Origin: Thioploca sp.
GTDB lineage: Bacteria; Pseudomonadota; Gammaproteobacteria; Beggiatoales; Beggiatoaceae
Direction: 5' to 3'
Length of the DNA: 39,875 bases
Assembly: GCA_030627125.1 (NCBI GenBank)
Contig: DAOUSR010000010.1
Span: 1 to 39,875, forward strand
How positions within the stretch are numbered: position 1 is the first letter of the stretch; every line of letters begins with the position of its first letter. Both the position numbers and the translations under genes were made by a program. Positions 1-8,008 of this stretch are shown piece after piece. The notes under the pieces are model-generated. The model was not told the DNA's origin. It did not search any database and saw nothing but the letters and a program-made list of their open reading frames with translations.

Positions 1-2474
1 ATTTGTTACCCTATCACTGTTTAGATGTAGCTGCGGTTGCAAATTGTTGGTGGCAACAAGATTTCCCCTTACAACAAACATTTCAGCATGCCATAAAAAT
101 TGAACCAGCTCAAATTCGAGCTTGGCTATTATTCTTCATTACTCTGCATGATTTGGGAAAATTTGATGTACGATTTCAACTAAAAGCTAGAAAAGTTGCT
201 CTAAAATTACAACCTTTATTTGCTAAAGCTAATCAATCCTCTTCATGTAAATTTTATCATGGCGTATGGAGTTATAGTTGGTTTGAGATAGAACGTATAA
301 AATATGGATTTGAGAATTACTCTCATGAACATGAATTAGATTGGATGTTACCAGTGGCTTCCCATCATGGTATTCAGATTGATGCAGAAAAACCATCTAC
401 TAAATTTGCTGCTCCAACAGTTATCCAATATGATTCTCAAGCTCGGCAACAATGGGTAGCAGAATTACGTGAATTATTTTTAGCTCCAGTCGGTATTCAA
501 ACCGGTGATGAGCCACCTAAACTATCTCAATCTGTTCAACATTTATTAGCCGGATTTTGTAGTATTTCTGATTGGATAGGTTCTAATCAAGACTACTTTC
601 CTTATGATTCAGATAGCGATAAAAATCTAGCTGATTATCTTAAATCTCGCCATCCTAATGCCAAAAAAGCTATACAAGATTTTGGTTTGTATTGTAAACC
701 AATCCAGCATGGCGGAATGCACATTTTTCCTGAGATAGAAACCCCACGTGGGGTGCAAACTTTAGTTGATAATTTTCCCTTAAAAACTGGTTTGACTTTA
801 ATTGAAGCCCCAACTGGTTCTGGTAAAACTGAAGCTGCGTTAGCATATGCCTCACGATTACTAGCTGCTGGATTAGCTGATAGCATTATTTTTGCGTTGC
901 CCACCCAAACAACAGCTAATGCTATGTTAGAACGAATTGAAGCAGTTGCATCTAAATTATTTCCAAAAGGTAATAATATTGTACTGGCTCATGGTAAGGC
1001 AAAATTTAATCCTAATTTTAAACGTTTTAAGGAAAATGGTAAAAGCATTCAGGGTAAAGAGGAAGCTATAACACAATGTAGCGAGTGGTTGGGTAAGAGT
1101 CGTAAACGGGTTTTTTTAGGACAGATTGGTGTTTGTACTGTTGATCAAGTACTTATGTCGGTATTGCCTATGCGTCATAATTTTGTGCGTTCTTTTAGTA
1201 TCCAAAAAAGTATTTTAATAATTGATGAAATACATGCTTACGATGCCTATATGTATGGCCTAATTGAACGAGTATTGGAAGCACAAGTTGGTGGTAGTGT
1301 TATTTTGCTTTCTGCTACTTTACCTTCACACCAAAAACAACAATTATTTAAAGCTTGGAAATTTCATGGGGAACCCACTAATACATATCCTTTAGTTAGT
1401 CATGTTAGCAATAAATTTATATCTTTTGCACCAACCGAAAAACCAGAATCCCGTTCAGTTAGTTTTACCTTGGAAATTACTGAAAATATGCTACCTTCGG
1501 AATTATTATTGAATCAAGCACTAGAAACTGCAAACAAGGGAGCTAAAGTAGCAATTATTTGTAATTTAGTACATGATGCTCAAAATATTTGGCAACAGTT
1601 AAAACAATTAAATCAAAATATTACCTTACCAATTCAATTATTTCATTCCCGCTTTCGTTTTTGTGATCGGCAGAAGATTGAGACTAGTATATGTAAGCAA
1701 TATGGCAAAAAATCCATAGCTCAAGGCCAAATTTTAGTTGCAACTCAAGTAGTTGAACAGAGTCTTGATTTAGATTTTGATTGGATGATTACGCAATTAT
1801 GTCCGGTTGATTCATTATTTCAACGCCTTGGCCGTTTGCATCGACATGAAAATAAATTCAGAGTAATTGGCTTTGAACAACCTGCTTGTACAGTTTTAAT
1901 ACCAGAAGGTGAATATCCAAAAGGGCAACAGTTTATTTATGGAGATACACGGGTATTGTGGCGAACCCAAAAATTGTTGGAGCAAAATAAAATCGCTAAC
2001 TTTCCAGAAGTTTATCGGGATTGGATAGAATTTGTTTATCAAGAAGGTTTGCGAGATGAACCTGATGTAATAAAACAACAATATGTTAAATTTGAAATGG
2101 AACAAGAAGCTAAACGTATTTGTGCCAGAAATCTAGCTAAAGAAGATACTATATTGTCAGATAGTGATGATAACGTGGCTAGATTAACTAGAGATGGTGA
2201 AATGAGTTTAAACGTTGTTCTAACCATCGAATGTAATGAATTTTTGGATGGAATTTCATTTAAGGAATTAGATGATTGGCAATGGTGGGAAGCGTTGGGG
2301 TTGCAAGCTATTCCTGTGCCGCATAGTTGGAACACTTTGATTGAGTTAGATAAATTACGTGGAGATGAGAAACATTATTTTTTGCGTATGCGTGAATGTG
2401 AAGATGGTAGTTGGGTAGATGAAAGTCAGAATTTTATTTATAGTGATGATTTAGGATTAAAGAAGGTTGTTTGA
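1..2474 (+). CDS. cas3: Cas3 helicase-nuclease, type I-E (5' end outside window)
   Basis: Signature nuclease-helicase of type I-E CRISPR interference, recruited by Cascade to nick, unwind and degrade target DNA. The reading frame is open from the left edge (first full codon at base 3). The visible protein of about 823 residues begins inside the HD domain, with the first HD histidine in PYHCLDVAAVAN (H5). The real start therefore lies upstream and the TTG at base 3 is not a credible start. The HD pair is in LHDLGKFD (H49-D50), followed by SHHG near residue 118. The helicase part has Walker A APTGSGKTEAAL near residue 268, the DEIH box in IIDEIHAYDAY, motif III SATLP, and the late motif QRLGRLHRH. 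All expected catalytic motifs are intact. It is followed by a 96-base gap and then cse1, so it heads the effector operon. Confidence is high. Confidence 0.96.
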   Translation, partial: LLPYHCLDVAAVANCWWQQDFPLQQTFQHAIKIEPAQIRAWLLFFITLHDLGKFDVRFQLKARKVALKLQPLFAKANQSSSCKFYHGVWSYSWFEIERIKYGFENYSHEHELDWMLPVASHHGIQIDAEKPSTKFAAPTVIQYDSQARQQWVAELRELFLAPVGIQTGDEPPKLSQSVQHLLAGFCSISDWIGSNQDYFPYDSDSDKNLADYLKSRHPNAKKAIQDFGLYCKPIQHGGMHIFPEIETPRGVQTLVDNFPLKTGLTLIEAPTGSGKTEAALAYASRLLAAGLADSIIFALPTQTTANAMLERIEAVASKLFPKGNNIVLAHGKAKFNPNFKRFKENGKSIQGKEEAITQCSEWLGKSRKRVFLGQIGVCTVDQVLMSVLPMRHNFVRSFSIQKSILIIDEIHAYDAYMYGLIERVLEAQVGGSVILLSATLPSHQKQQLFKAWKFHGEPTNTYPLVSHVSNKFISFAPTEKPESRSVSFTLEITENMLPSELLLNQALETANKGAKVAIICNLVHDAQNIWQQLKQLNQNITLPIQLFHSRFRFCDRQKIETSICKQYGKKSIAQGQILVATQVVEQSLDLDFDWMITQLCPVDSLFQRLGRLHRHENKFRVIGFEQPACTVLIPEGEYPKGQQFIYGDTRVLWRTQKLLEQNKIANFPEVYRDWIEFVYQEGLRDEPDVIKQQYVKFEMEQEAKRICARNLAKEDTILSDSDDNVARLTRDGEMSLNVVLTIECNEFLDGISFKELDDWQWWEALGLQAIPVPHSWNTLIELDKLRGDEKHYFLRMRECEDGSWVDESQNFIYSDDLGLKKVV

Positions 2475-2514
2475 ATCAGGATTTTTAAAAATAAATTTAA
2501 GTACTGATTCAAAC
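2469..2514. repeat. 11-bp perfect inverted repeat over the cas3 stop
   Basis: GTTTGAATCAG at 2469-2479 and CTGATTCAAAC at 2504-2514 are perfect inverted copies separated by 24 AT-rich bases. The left arm contains the cas3 stop codon (2472-2474). No T-run follows the right arm, so it does not look like a standard intrinsic terminator. It could be an operator, an mRNA hairpin separating cas3 from the Cascade genes, or chance. The symmetry is directly visible and the function is unknown. Confidence 0.6.
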
Positions 2515-2528
2515 ATTAAATAATTATT

Positions 2529-2556
2529 AACCCCACTATTTGCGGGGATATAACCG
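2529..2556 (+). repeat. Solitary type I-E CRISPR repeat-like hairpin upstream of cse1
   Basis: The stretch carries CCCCAC (2531-2536), a 5-base loop, GCGGGG (2542-2547) and the tail ATATAACCG (2548-2556). Classical I-E repeats have CCCCGC, a short loop, GCGGGG and ATAAACCG. The match therefore covers both stem arms with one mismatched pair, plus the conserved 3' tail with one extra base. It ends 14 bases before the cse1 ATG, in a leader without an obvious Shine-Dalgarno sequence. Only one copy is seen, so it is not an array. It may be a decayed repeat or a Cas6e-binding regulatory hairpin. Confidence 0.6.
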
Positions 2557-2570
2557 ATTGATTATAAAAA

Positions 2571-4115
2571 ATGAACCTATTAACCGATAAATGGATACCC
2601 GTCACTTTCAACGGGCAATTTAAGCATATTACATTAGAAAATATACTATGCCAAGATGCCGATTGGCAATTACGCTTTCATCGTGACGACATGGCATTGG
2701 CAACTCTGCAATTGATTGTTTGTCTAACGCAAGTGATCTTTATGCCAAATAATGCTCAAGAATTAAGACAACGTTTAAAAAAACCTTTGACTTTTAAGGA
2801 ATATAAAACCTGCATTCAACAATATTTGGATATGTTTGTCCTTAATCATCCACAACATCCTTTCATGCAGACTGCTGAACTCAAAGGTAAATCCGTATCA
2901 CCCCAAAAACTATTTATTGGTTTGCCAGAACAAGCTAGTACTAGTCCAAATGCCCATGCTTTTTTTAATCAAACTATTGAAATTGAAAAAACTTGCTTGC
3001 CTTGCACGACAGTAGCATTATTTCAACAAGCAACTAATGGACTTAGTTTAGGTGGAGTAGCATTTTCAGTAGGATTAAAAGGTTCATCTCCAATCACGAC
3101 ACTTCTAACTGCAAAAAATAATTTGAGAGAAACCATTTGGTTAAATATACTAAATAAAGAATTTATACAAGATAAGACTCATATACTTTTATCTGGTAAA
3201 GAAAATTTACCAACTTGGCTAGAACCCATTGCTATTAGTAAAGAAAAAGTTACAGTTCATACTCATGAAATAGGCTTGTTGAGAGGACTCTTTTGGCAGC
3301 CAGCAAGAATTAAATTAAATATTCATTCTGTTAACGATGAATACTGTGATTCATGTGGAACTGTTACAAATACAATATGTACTGAATTTACCCAAGAACC
3401 ATATACTTACAAAAGGGGTGAAGGGACTTGGATTCATCCCCATTCTCCAAGAATTAAAACAGACAAAGGAATACAATACCTTAAATTTTCTTCCAAAAAG
3501 CCAATATGGGAACAACTAACAGCTTTCTTTTGGGAAATTGAACAGAAGATTAAAACCGGAAACAACAGTTTTACCCCTGCACTTGTTGTATCTCAATCCA
3601 AACAAGTATTTTCCGGTAAAATTTCAATTGTAGCCGGCGGTTATATTTTAGGTAATAGCACTGAAAAAATTGAAGGACGTAGACATGAACTCTTTCAACT
3701 AGAACAAGGTTGGGAAAATGGATTTGAAGATATGAATGAAATTTTGCAGTTTGTAATTGAAATCCCTGATAAATTAAAAACTTCCATATGGTATTTTGTA
3801 AAAAATGCTTGTGATGATGGACTTGGTAAAGAATTGCAAAAAAAATTACCTACCCAAGTCAGAGATGAATTTTATAGACGTTCTGAGACAAAAATTTATG
3901 TGGAATTACAAGATGTTGATTGGGATAAAATTGAAAATTTACAACACCGTTTATTTAAATATCTAAGCAAACTTGCTTTTGATTTATATAAAGAAGTTAC
4001 GCAACCCTACGAACATAATCCGGCTATATATGGTGCAATAGTTGTGGGACACGAAAATTTGTGTAAAGCATTAAATAAACTTAATCCAGAGAAATCAAAT
4101 GAAACCGCAGAATGA
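2571..4115 (+). CDS. cse1: Cascade large subunit Cse1 (CasA, Cas8e)
   Basis: Large subunit of the type I-E Cascade complex. In this family it recognises the PAM, helps open the target and recruits Cas3. The protein is 514 residues, close to the usual 500 or so. It opens with the family-typical MNLLTDKWIPV, has the DWQLRFHRDDMALATLQLIVCL segment, the glycine-rich GGVAFSVGLKGSSPITTLL region, and a cysteine pair CDSCG followed by a further cysteine (NTICTEF) that may bind metal. The ATG follows the repeat-like hairpin by 14 bases and lacks a clear ribosome binding site. The 3' end overlaps cse2 by 17 bases, which suggests translational coupling. Confidence 0.94.
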   Translation: MNLLTDKWIPVTFNGQFKHITLENILCQDADWQLRFHRDDMALATLQLIVCLTQVIFMPNNAQELRQRLKKPLTFKEYKTCIQQYLDMFVLNHPQHPFMQTAELKGKSVSPQKLFIGLPEQASTSPNAHAFFNQTIEIEKTCLPCTTVALFQQATNGLSLGGVAFSVGLKGSSPITTLLTAKNNLRETIWLNILNKEFIQDKTHILLSGKENLPTWLEPIAISKEKVTVHTHEIGLLRGLFWQPARIKLNIHSVNDEYCDSCGTVTNTICTEFTQEPYTYKRGEGTWIHPHSPRIKTDKGIQYLKFSSKKPIWEQLTAFFWEIEQKIKTGNNSFTPALVVSQSKQVFSGKISIVAGGYILGNSTEKIEGRRHELFQLEQGWENGFEDMNEILQFVIEIPDKLKTSIWYFVKNACDDGLGKELQKKLPTQVRDEFYRRSETKIYVELQDVDWDKIENLQHRLFKYLSKLAFDLYKEVTQPYEHNPAIYGAIVVGHENLCKALNKLNPEKSNETAE

Positions 4116-4596
4116 AAATTTCATTAACTTGAAGAGGTGTTTTGATAATGAAGAACAATTTAGTAATGGTGATCGAGCTGCTATTCGGCGAGTAACAGCT
4201 CCTGAAACATTAGAACAGGAAACCAGAGCATTTTATCATTTGCTTAGCATTGCCAAAATACCGCTTAAAGAATTGCAAGGTTGTCAATGGCAAAGTTGGA
4301 AAAATGTGGTTTTTATTCTACCTTGGGTCAAACAGGCTAAGGAAGAACGAACAAATTTAGGTGCTGCACTAGCCAAAGCCGATATAAATGAACGTCGCTT
4401 ATTTCAAATGGTACGTTCTGAAATTCCTAATGATCTAATTGCGTTACGGCGTATTGTCCAACATGCTGAACCAACGGCAAATTGGGGAAAATTAGGAAAC
4501 ATTTTATTTTATTGGAATGGAGATAATAAACAACGGATTCTCCGTGATTATTTTGTTGAACTTGATAATCAGAAAAACAGGAAAAAACATGACTGA
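4099..4596 (+). CDS. cse2: Cascade small subunit Cse2 (CasB)
   Basis: Small helical subunit of Cascade, normally present as a dimer that stabilises the R-loop and the displaced strand. It is 165 residues, typical for the family. The sequence is basic and helix-rich, with the recognisable GDRAAIRRVTAPE stretch near residue 28, NLGAALAKADINERRLFQMVRS in the middle, and LIALRRIVQHAE near the C-terminus. It overlaps cse1 by 17 bases upstream and cas7e by 8 bases downstream, so the three are almost certainly cotranscribed. Assignment rests on motif, length and operon position. Confidence 0.92.
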   Translation: MKPQNENFINLKRCFDNEEQFSNGDRAAIRRVTAPETLEQETRAFYHLLSIAKIPLKELQGCQWQSWKNVVFILPWVKQAKEERTNLGAALAKADINERRLFQMVRSEIPNDLIALRRIVQHAEPTANWGKLGNILFYWNGDNKQRILRDYFVELDNQKNRKKHD

Positions 4597-5716
4597 TAAA
4601 AATTTTTTAAATATTCACGTATTAATTTCTCATAGTCCATCATGTCTCAACCGTGATGACATGAATATGCAGAAATCAGCAGTTTTTGGTGGAGTAAGAC
4701 GGGTGCGTATTTCTAGCCAAAGTTTAAAGCGAGCTATGCGTACTAGCGATTACTACAAACAACACTTTGAAAAATCAACTAGAACTCGTATTTTTGTTGA
4801 TAGAATTGTGAAAGAATTACAAAATGGTGTTGAAGATGAAAAACAACTTAAAGAAATTGAAACAACTGGATTGTTTTTAGCAGCTATTGTTGAAGGAAAA
4901 ACCAAACCAGATGATATAAAAAAATTTAAACGTGAAAAAGATAAGCCAATTGAAACTCAAGTCATACCATTTCACTCTCAGGAAATGGAACGTCTGAAAG
5001 AACTACTAAAAGAAGCTGTTAAGCAATCTGAATCTAAACGTATTACCTTTCTTAAAAATGAGTGTAAAAAGATTGAAAATGAGGAAAAATCAAATATTTC
5101 TGTAGATGTTGCATTATCTGGCAGAATGGCAACATCCGATTTAACTTATGGTATTGATGGTGCTTTATCACTAGCACACACAATAACCACCCACCAAGTT
5201 GACTCTGAAATTGATTGGTTCACAGCAGTTGATGATTTGGTTGAAGACAGTGGTGATGTTGGAGCAGGACATTTAAACACTCAAGAATTTGGAGCTGGAG
5301 TTTTTTATCGCTATGCTAGTTTGAATATAGGACAACTACGAAAAAATTTAGGTGGTGCAACACGTAAAGAAGCTTTAAAAATTGCCCAACATCTTATCCA
5401 AATGTTAGCAACAGTAGTTCCAACTGCTAAACAACACAGTCATGCTGCTTATAATTTAGCTGATTTTGTGTTGGTATCATTTAGTGATATACCTATTTCT
5501 GCTGCAAATGCTTTTGAACAACCAATACGTAAAAGTAATAAGGGTTTTTTAAGACCATCTATTGAAGCTTTTCAAAAATATTGGCAGAACATACAGAAAG
5601 GTTATGGTTTAGACGAAAAATCTGCTCATTTTAATTTGTTAAAAGATGAAAATGATTCCAAAAAGTTTGATTGCTATGAGACTTTGGCAGAATTGAAAAC
5701 TTGGATAATTAGTTGA
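4589..5716 (+). CDS. cas7: Cascade backbone subunit Cas7e (CasC, Cse4)
   Basis: Backbone subunit of Cascade; in the characterised complex six copies line the crRNA spacer. The ATG at 4589 was chosen over the open frame starting at 4517 because MTDKNFLNIHVLISHSPSCLNRDDMNMQK matches the family N-terminus in form, a purine-rich stretch (AGGAAAAAA) precedes it, and the overlap with cse2 is then only 8 bases. The product is 375 residues (family about 360). The motifs GGVRRVRISSQSLKRAMR near residue 36 and AGHLNTQEFGAGVFYRYASLN are typical of Cas7e RNA-binding and thumb regions. A palindrome of the REP kind lies directly after the stop. Confidence 0.94.
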   Translation: MTDKNFLNIHVLISHSPSCLNRDDMNMQKSAVFGGVRRVRISSQSLKRAMRTSDYYKQHFEKSTRTRIFVDRIVKELQNGVEDEKQLKEIETTGLFLAAIVEGKTKPDDIKKFKREKDKPIETQVIPFHSQEMERLKELLKEAVKQSESKRITFLKNECKKIENEEKSNISVDVALSGRMATSDLTYGIDGALSLAHTITTHQVDSEIDWFTAVDDLVEDSGDVGAGHLNTQEFGAGVFYRYASLNIGQLRKNLGGATRKEALKIAQHLIQMLATVVPTAKQHSHAAYNLADFVLVSFSDIPISAANAFEQPIRKSNKGFLRPSIEAFQKYWQNIQKGYGLDEKSAHFNLLKDENDSKKFDCYETLAELKTWIIS

Positions 5717-5725
5717 TTGAAAATC

Positions 5726-5747
5726 GGTGGGTTTCGCTCTACCCACC
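5726..5747. repeat. REP-like palindrome between cas7e and cas5e
   Basis: GGTGGGT (5726-5732), the loop TTCGCTCT, then ACCCACC (5741-5747) form a perfect 7-bp stem, followed by CTACAAAGGG. Palindromes of the form GGTGGGTT...ACCCACCCTAC are common dispersed elements in several bacterial groups. It lies inside an otherwise tight operon and ends 16 bases before cas5e. It could stabilise the upstream mRNA or modulate cas5e-cas6e expression. The AAAGGG after it probably serves as the cas5e ribosome binding site. Confidence 0.7.
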
Positions 5748-5763
5748 CTACAAAGGGTTTAAT

Positions 5764-6474
5764 ATGCAAAATTTTTTAATTCTTCGTTTACGAGGAGTTA
5801 TGCAAGCTTGGGGTGGACATACTTATGAAGATTATCGCCCTAGCCATAACATTCCTACTCGCAGTGGTTTAGAAGGATTGTTAGCAGCTTGTTTAGGTAT
5901 TGATAGAGATGATCTTGATAATCAACGAGCCTTGTCTGATAGTTTTTCTTATGCCATTCGTGCTGATGAGCATATAGATATACAAAATACTGATTACAAA
6001 AAAGAATATTATCCTCAAAAAATTATTGATTTTCATACTGTTAAAGAATCAAGGATGGTAAAGAAAGGTAAGGTAAATACAAATGCAATTATCTCCAGAC
6101 GTGAATATCTTTGTGATAGTTTATTTATAGTGGCTTTAAGTTTTAATAAGCATGCTCTTTATGACTTGCAAACTGTGGCTAAGGCAATACAGAAACCAAT
6201 CTATACTCCGTTTTTAGGACGGCGAAGTTGTCCTTTGACAGCTCCTTTGTATGATGATAAACAAACTGCTGAGCATTTACATGCTGCTTTAATCTCTGTA
6301 CCAGCAAATAATGGTTGGAAGCCAACTGCTATTTATAGTAATCTTGAGCAGTGGGATAATACCTCTAGCAAAAAATTTTCTAATAGTTTAGCAATGCGAG
6401 ATCAACGTATTTTCAACGGTAAAAGACAATTTCACACTCGTATGGTATATATTTATCCACTTGGAGATGAGTGA
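5764..6474 (+). CDS. cas5: Cascade subunit Cas5e (CasD)
   Basis: Cas5e caps the 5' handle of the crRNA in Cascade. The ATG at 5764 begins MQNFLILRLRGVMQAWGG, the canonical start of the family, with AAAGGG just upstream. The open frame extends further 5' to 5713 but that part covers the REP-like palindrome and encodes no family sequence. The product is 236 residues. Visible motifs are RPSHNIPTRSGLEGLLAACLGIDRDD (residues about 32-57), the ISRREYLCDSLFIVAL strand, and TPFLGRRSCPL, the conserved FLGR-KSCP type loop. cas6e begins 1 base after its stop. Confidence 0.95.
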   Translation: MQNFLILRLRGVMQAWGGHTYEDYRPSHNIPTRSGLEGLLAACLGIDRDDLDNQRALSDSFSYAIRADEHIDIQNTDYKKEYYPQKIIDFHTVKESRMVKKGKVNTNAIISRREYLCDSLFIVALSFNKHALYDLQTVAKAIQKPIYTPFLGRRSCPLTAPLYDDKQTAEHLHAALISVPANNGWKPTAIYSNLEQWDNTSSKKFSNSLAMRDQRIFNGKRQFHTRMVYIYPLGDE

Positions 6475-6475
6475 T

Positions 6476-7057
6476 ATGTATTTGAGCAAATGGCAGGTAG
6501 AAAAACGTGCTGTCAAAAATATCTATGATGTTCATCGCCGACTGTGGCAAGCGTTTCCCAACTTAGGAAAAAAAGCTACACGCCCATTTTTATTTTATAT
6601 GAGTGAAAAACTTAAGTTTTATGAATTATTAATGCAATCTAGTTATTGTCCTCAATTAATTAAAAATGCTGATTTTAATTTGTTAGCTAGTAAAGTATTC
6701 AATCCTCAATTTGAATCGCAACAGCATTTAAGCTTTTTACTTTGTGCTAACCCAGTTAAGCGTCCTAAACAAATAATCAAAAAATATAACCCCCGAATTC
6801 CTTTACTTAATGAAGATGAACGAATTCAATGGTTACAAAGACAATTATCTGGTGGAGCTATTTTAGAGGAAGTCCAAATTGAAGCTCAAAATGTTTTGTC
6901 TTTTCAGAAAAAACAATATATGGGAACACTTGTAACTGCAACTTATTCTGGGGTTTTACAAGTTGATAATGTTCATCAATTTATTGAAAAATATCAAAAT
7001 GGCATTGGCCCAGCAAAAGGTTTTGGTTGTGGTATGATGTTGATTCGGAAGGTTTAA
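6476..7057 (+). CDS. cas6e: CRISPR RNA endoribonuclease Cas6e (CasE, Cse3)
   Basis: Cas6e cuts pre-crRNA on the 3' side of the repeat hairpin and stays bound to the 3' handle in Cascade. The ATG at 6476 gives MYLSKWQVEKRAVKNIYDVHRRLWQAF, the family N-terminus; an in-frame ATG at 6467 is possible but less typical. The product is 193 residues. The histidine in YDVHRRLW is at the position of the catalytic His of characterised Cas6e proteins, and the C-terminal glycine-rich GIGPAKGFGCGMMLIRKV is the diagnostic RNA-binding loop. It is the last intact cas gene. Only a 10-codon frame at 7060-7092 (MCEILKPDNS) follows where cas1 would be expected. Confidence 0.95.
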   Translation: MYLSKWQVEKRAVKNIYDVHRRLWQAFPNLGKKATRPFLFYMSEKLKFYELLMQSSYCPQLIKNADFNLLASKVFNPQFESQQHLSFLLCANPVKRPKQIIKKYNPRIPLLNEDERIQWLQRQLSGGAILEEVQIEAQNVLSFQKKQYMGTLVTATYSGVLQVDNVHQFIEKYQNGIGPAKGFGCGMMLIRKV

Positions 7058-7206
7058 CTATGTGTGAAATATTAAAGCCAGATAACTCGTAAGCCACGTA
7101 AACGATAGCCTCATGCACCACACAACATACATAAACCATTTAATTCATACTAAATGATTTTAATACTGAAATTGAAAAAGAGATTAAAAATTTAATTTCT
7201 AAAATA

Positions 7207-7482
7207 GGGTGTGGCTGAAATATAATGTATAATAACACTAAAATCAATAGTTCGGACAGTTTTTAAAAAAAGACTTAAGTGAAAAATTAACTCATTTAAA
7301 TTTAAGTATTTTATAGTTTTAATGCAGTTCACCCAAGAAGTAAATCAGCCTGTAAATAATGGTTGTCAGACCGTTTTTTCAACTCAAACGCAGCATAATT
7401 AGGTGGCAATACTTTTGGAATAAAATTAATTTGTTTGGAGAAATTGACCAAGCTTATTAAATATTATATCTCGGCCACACTC
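7207..7482. mobile_element. MITE-like element with TA-flanked terminal inverted repeats
   Basis: The left end GGGTGTGGCTGAAATATAAT (7207-7226) and the inverted right end (7463-7482, reading GAGTGTGGCCGAGATATAAT on the minus strand) agree at 17 of 20 bases. Both are flanked by TA (7205-7206, 7483-7484), the target duplication expected of IS630/Tc1-type elements. The 276-bp interior has no transposase. It holds a 44-codon minus-strand frame (7329-7463, PPNYAAFELKKRSDNHYLQA in its second half) that looks protein-like but was not recognised. The element lies between the end of the cas operon and the cytochrome gene at 7508, whose promoter may be inside or overlap it. The remainder of the 7058-7507 gap shows no gene. 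Confidence 0.7.
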
Positions 7483-7507
7483 TAAATTAAATTATATAGG
7501 TATAAAA

Positions 7508-7969
7508 ATGTGTAAAAAATGTTGGAGTTTTGCAATTGTTCTTCTAATACTTTTATCTGGAATGACTTATAAATTTATCTTTCAAGGTAGCGTAAAAATT
7601 AGTAATGATGGTAGGTTAGCCATTCAATTAGAACAACCAGAAAAAGATTTAGTTATGTCTGAAATGAGAGCATTTTTGGTAGCTATACAACAGATTACCG
7701 ATGGAATTTTAAAACAAGATATGCAAGCAATTGCGAAATCAGCTCGGAGTGTAGGACTTACAACTCAACGTAGTGTTCCTGGTTCTTTAATTGGTAAGCT
7801 ACCGATAAAATTTAAAAAAATGGGAATGGATACTCATAACCAGCTAGATACTTTAGCTCTTGACGCTATAGAATTAGAAGATTCAGAACACACACTTTCT
7901 CAATTAAACACTTTGATGCAAAATTGCATAACTTGTCATGCTATATATAAATTTGAGGTTAATAATTAA
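7508..7969 (+). CDS. Membrane-anchored c-type cytochrome-like protein
   Basis: Small protein of 153 residues with an N-terminal hydrophobic segment (about residues 6-25, SFAIVLLILLSGMTYKFIF) that should act as a signal anchor, a predicted periplasmic helical region, and one c-type haem attachment motif CITCH at residues 140-144 near the C-terminus. A C-terminal CxxCH after a helical domain resembles cytochrome c-prime-like folds, but assignment below 'monohaem c-type cytochrome' is not supported. AGG at 7498-7500 is the likely ribosome binding element. A kinase-like gene and a response regulator follow on the same strand, so it may feed redox or gas-ligand signals to them; that link is inference from position only. 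Confidence 0.75.
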   Translation: MCKKCWSFAIVLLILLSGMTYKFIFQGSVKISNDGRLAIQLEQPEKDLVMSEMRAFLVAIQQITDGILKQDMQAIAKSARSVGLTTQRSVPGSLIGKLPIKFKKMGMDTHNQLDTLALDAIELEDSEHTLSQLNTLMQNCITCHAIYKFEVNN

Positions 7970-8008
7970 TATAGCTACTAATTAGCTGATTCAATTTATA
8001 ATAAAAAT

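Noticed and set aside
635-904. Minus-strand reading frames inside cas3
   Set aside because: They lie antisense to highly conserved helicase motifs and show no protein-like features of their own.
2469-2514. Rho-independent terminator after cas3
   Set aside because: The stem is AT-rich with a 24-base loop and no following T-run.
3337-3519. 60-codon plus-strand frame inside cse1
   Set aside because: It is an alternative frame over the conserved Cse1 coding sequence, without a ribosome binding site.
7058-7507. A CRISPR array following cas6e
   Set aside because: I looked for repeats resembling the 2529-2556 hairpin and for any regular 60-base periodicity; none is present.
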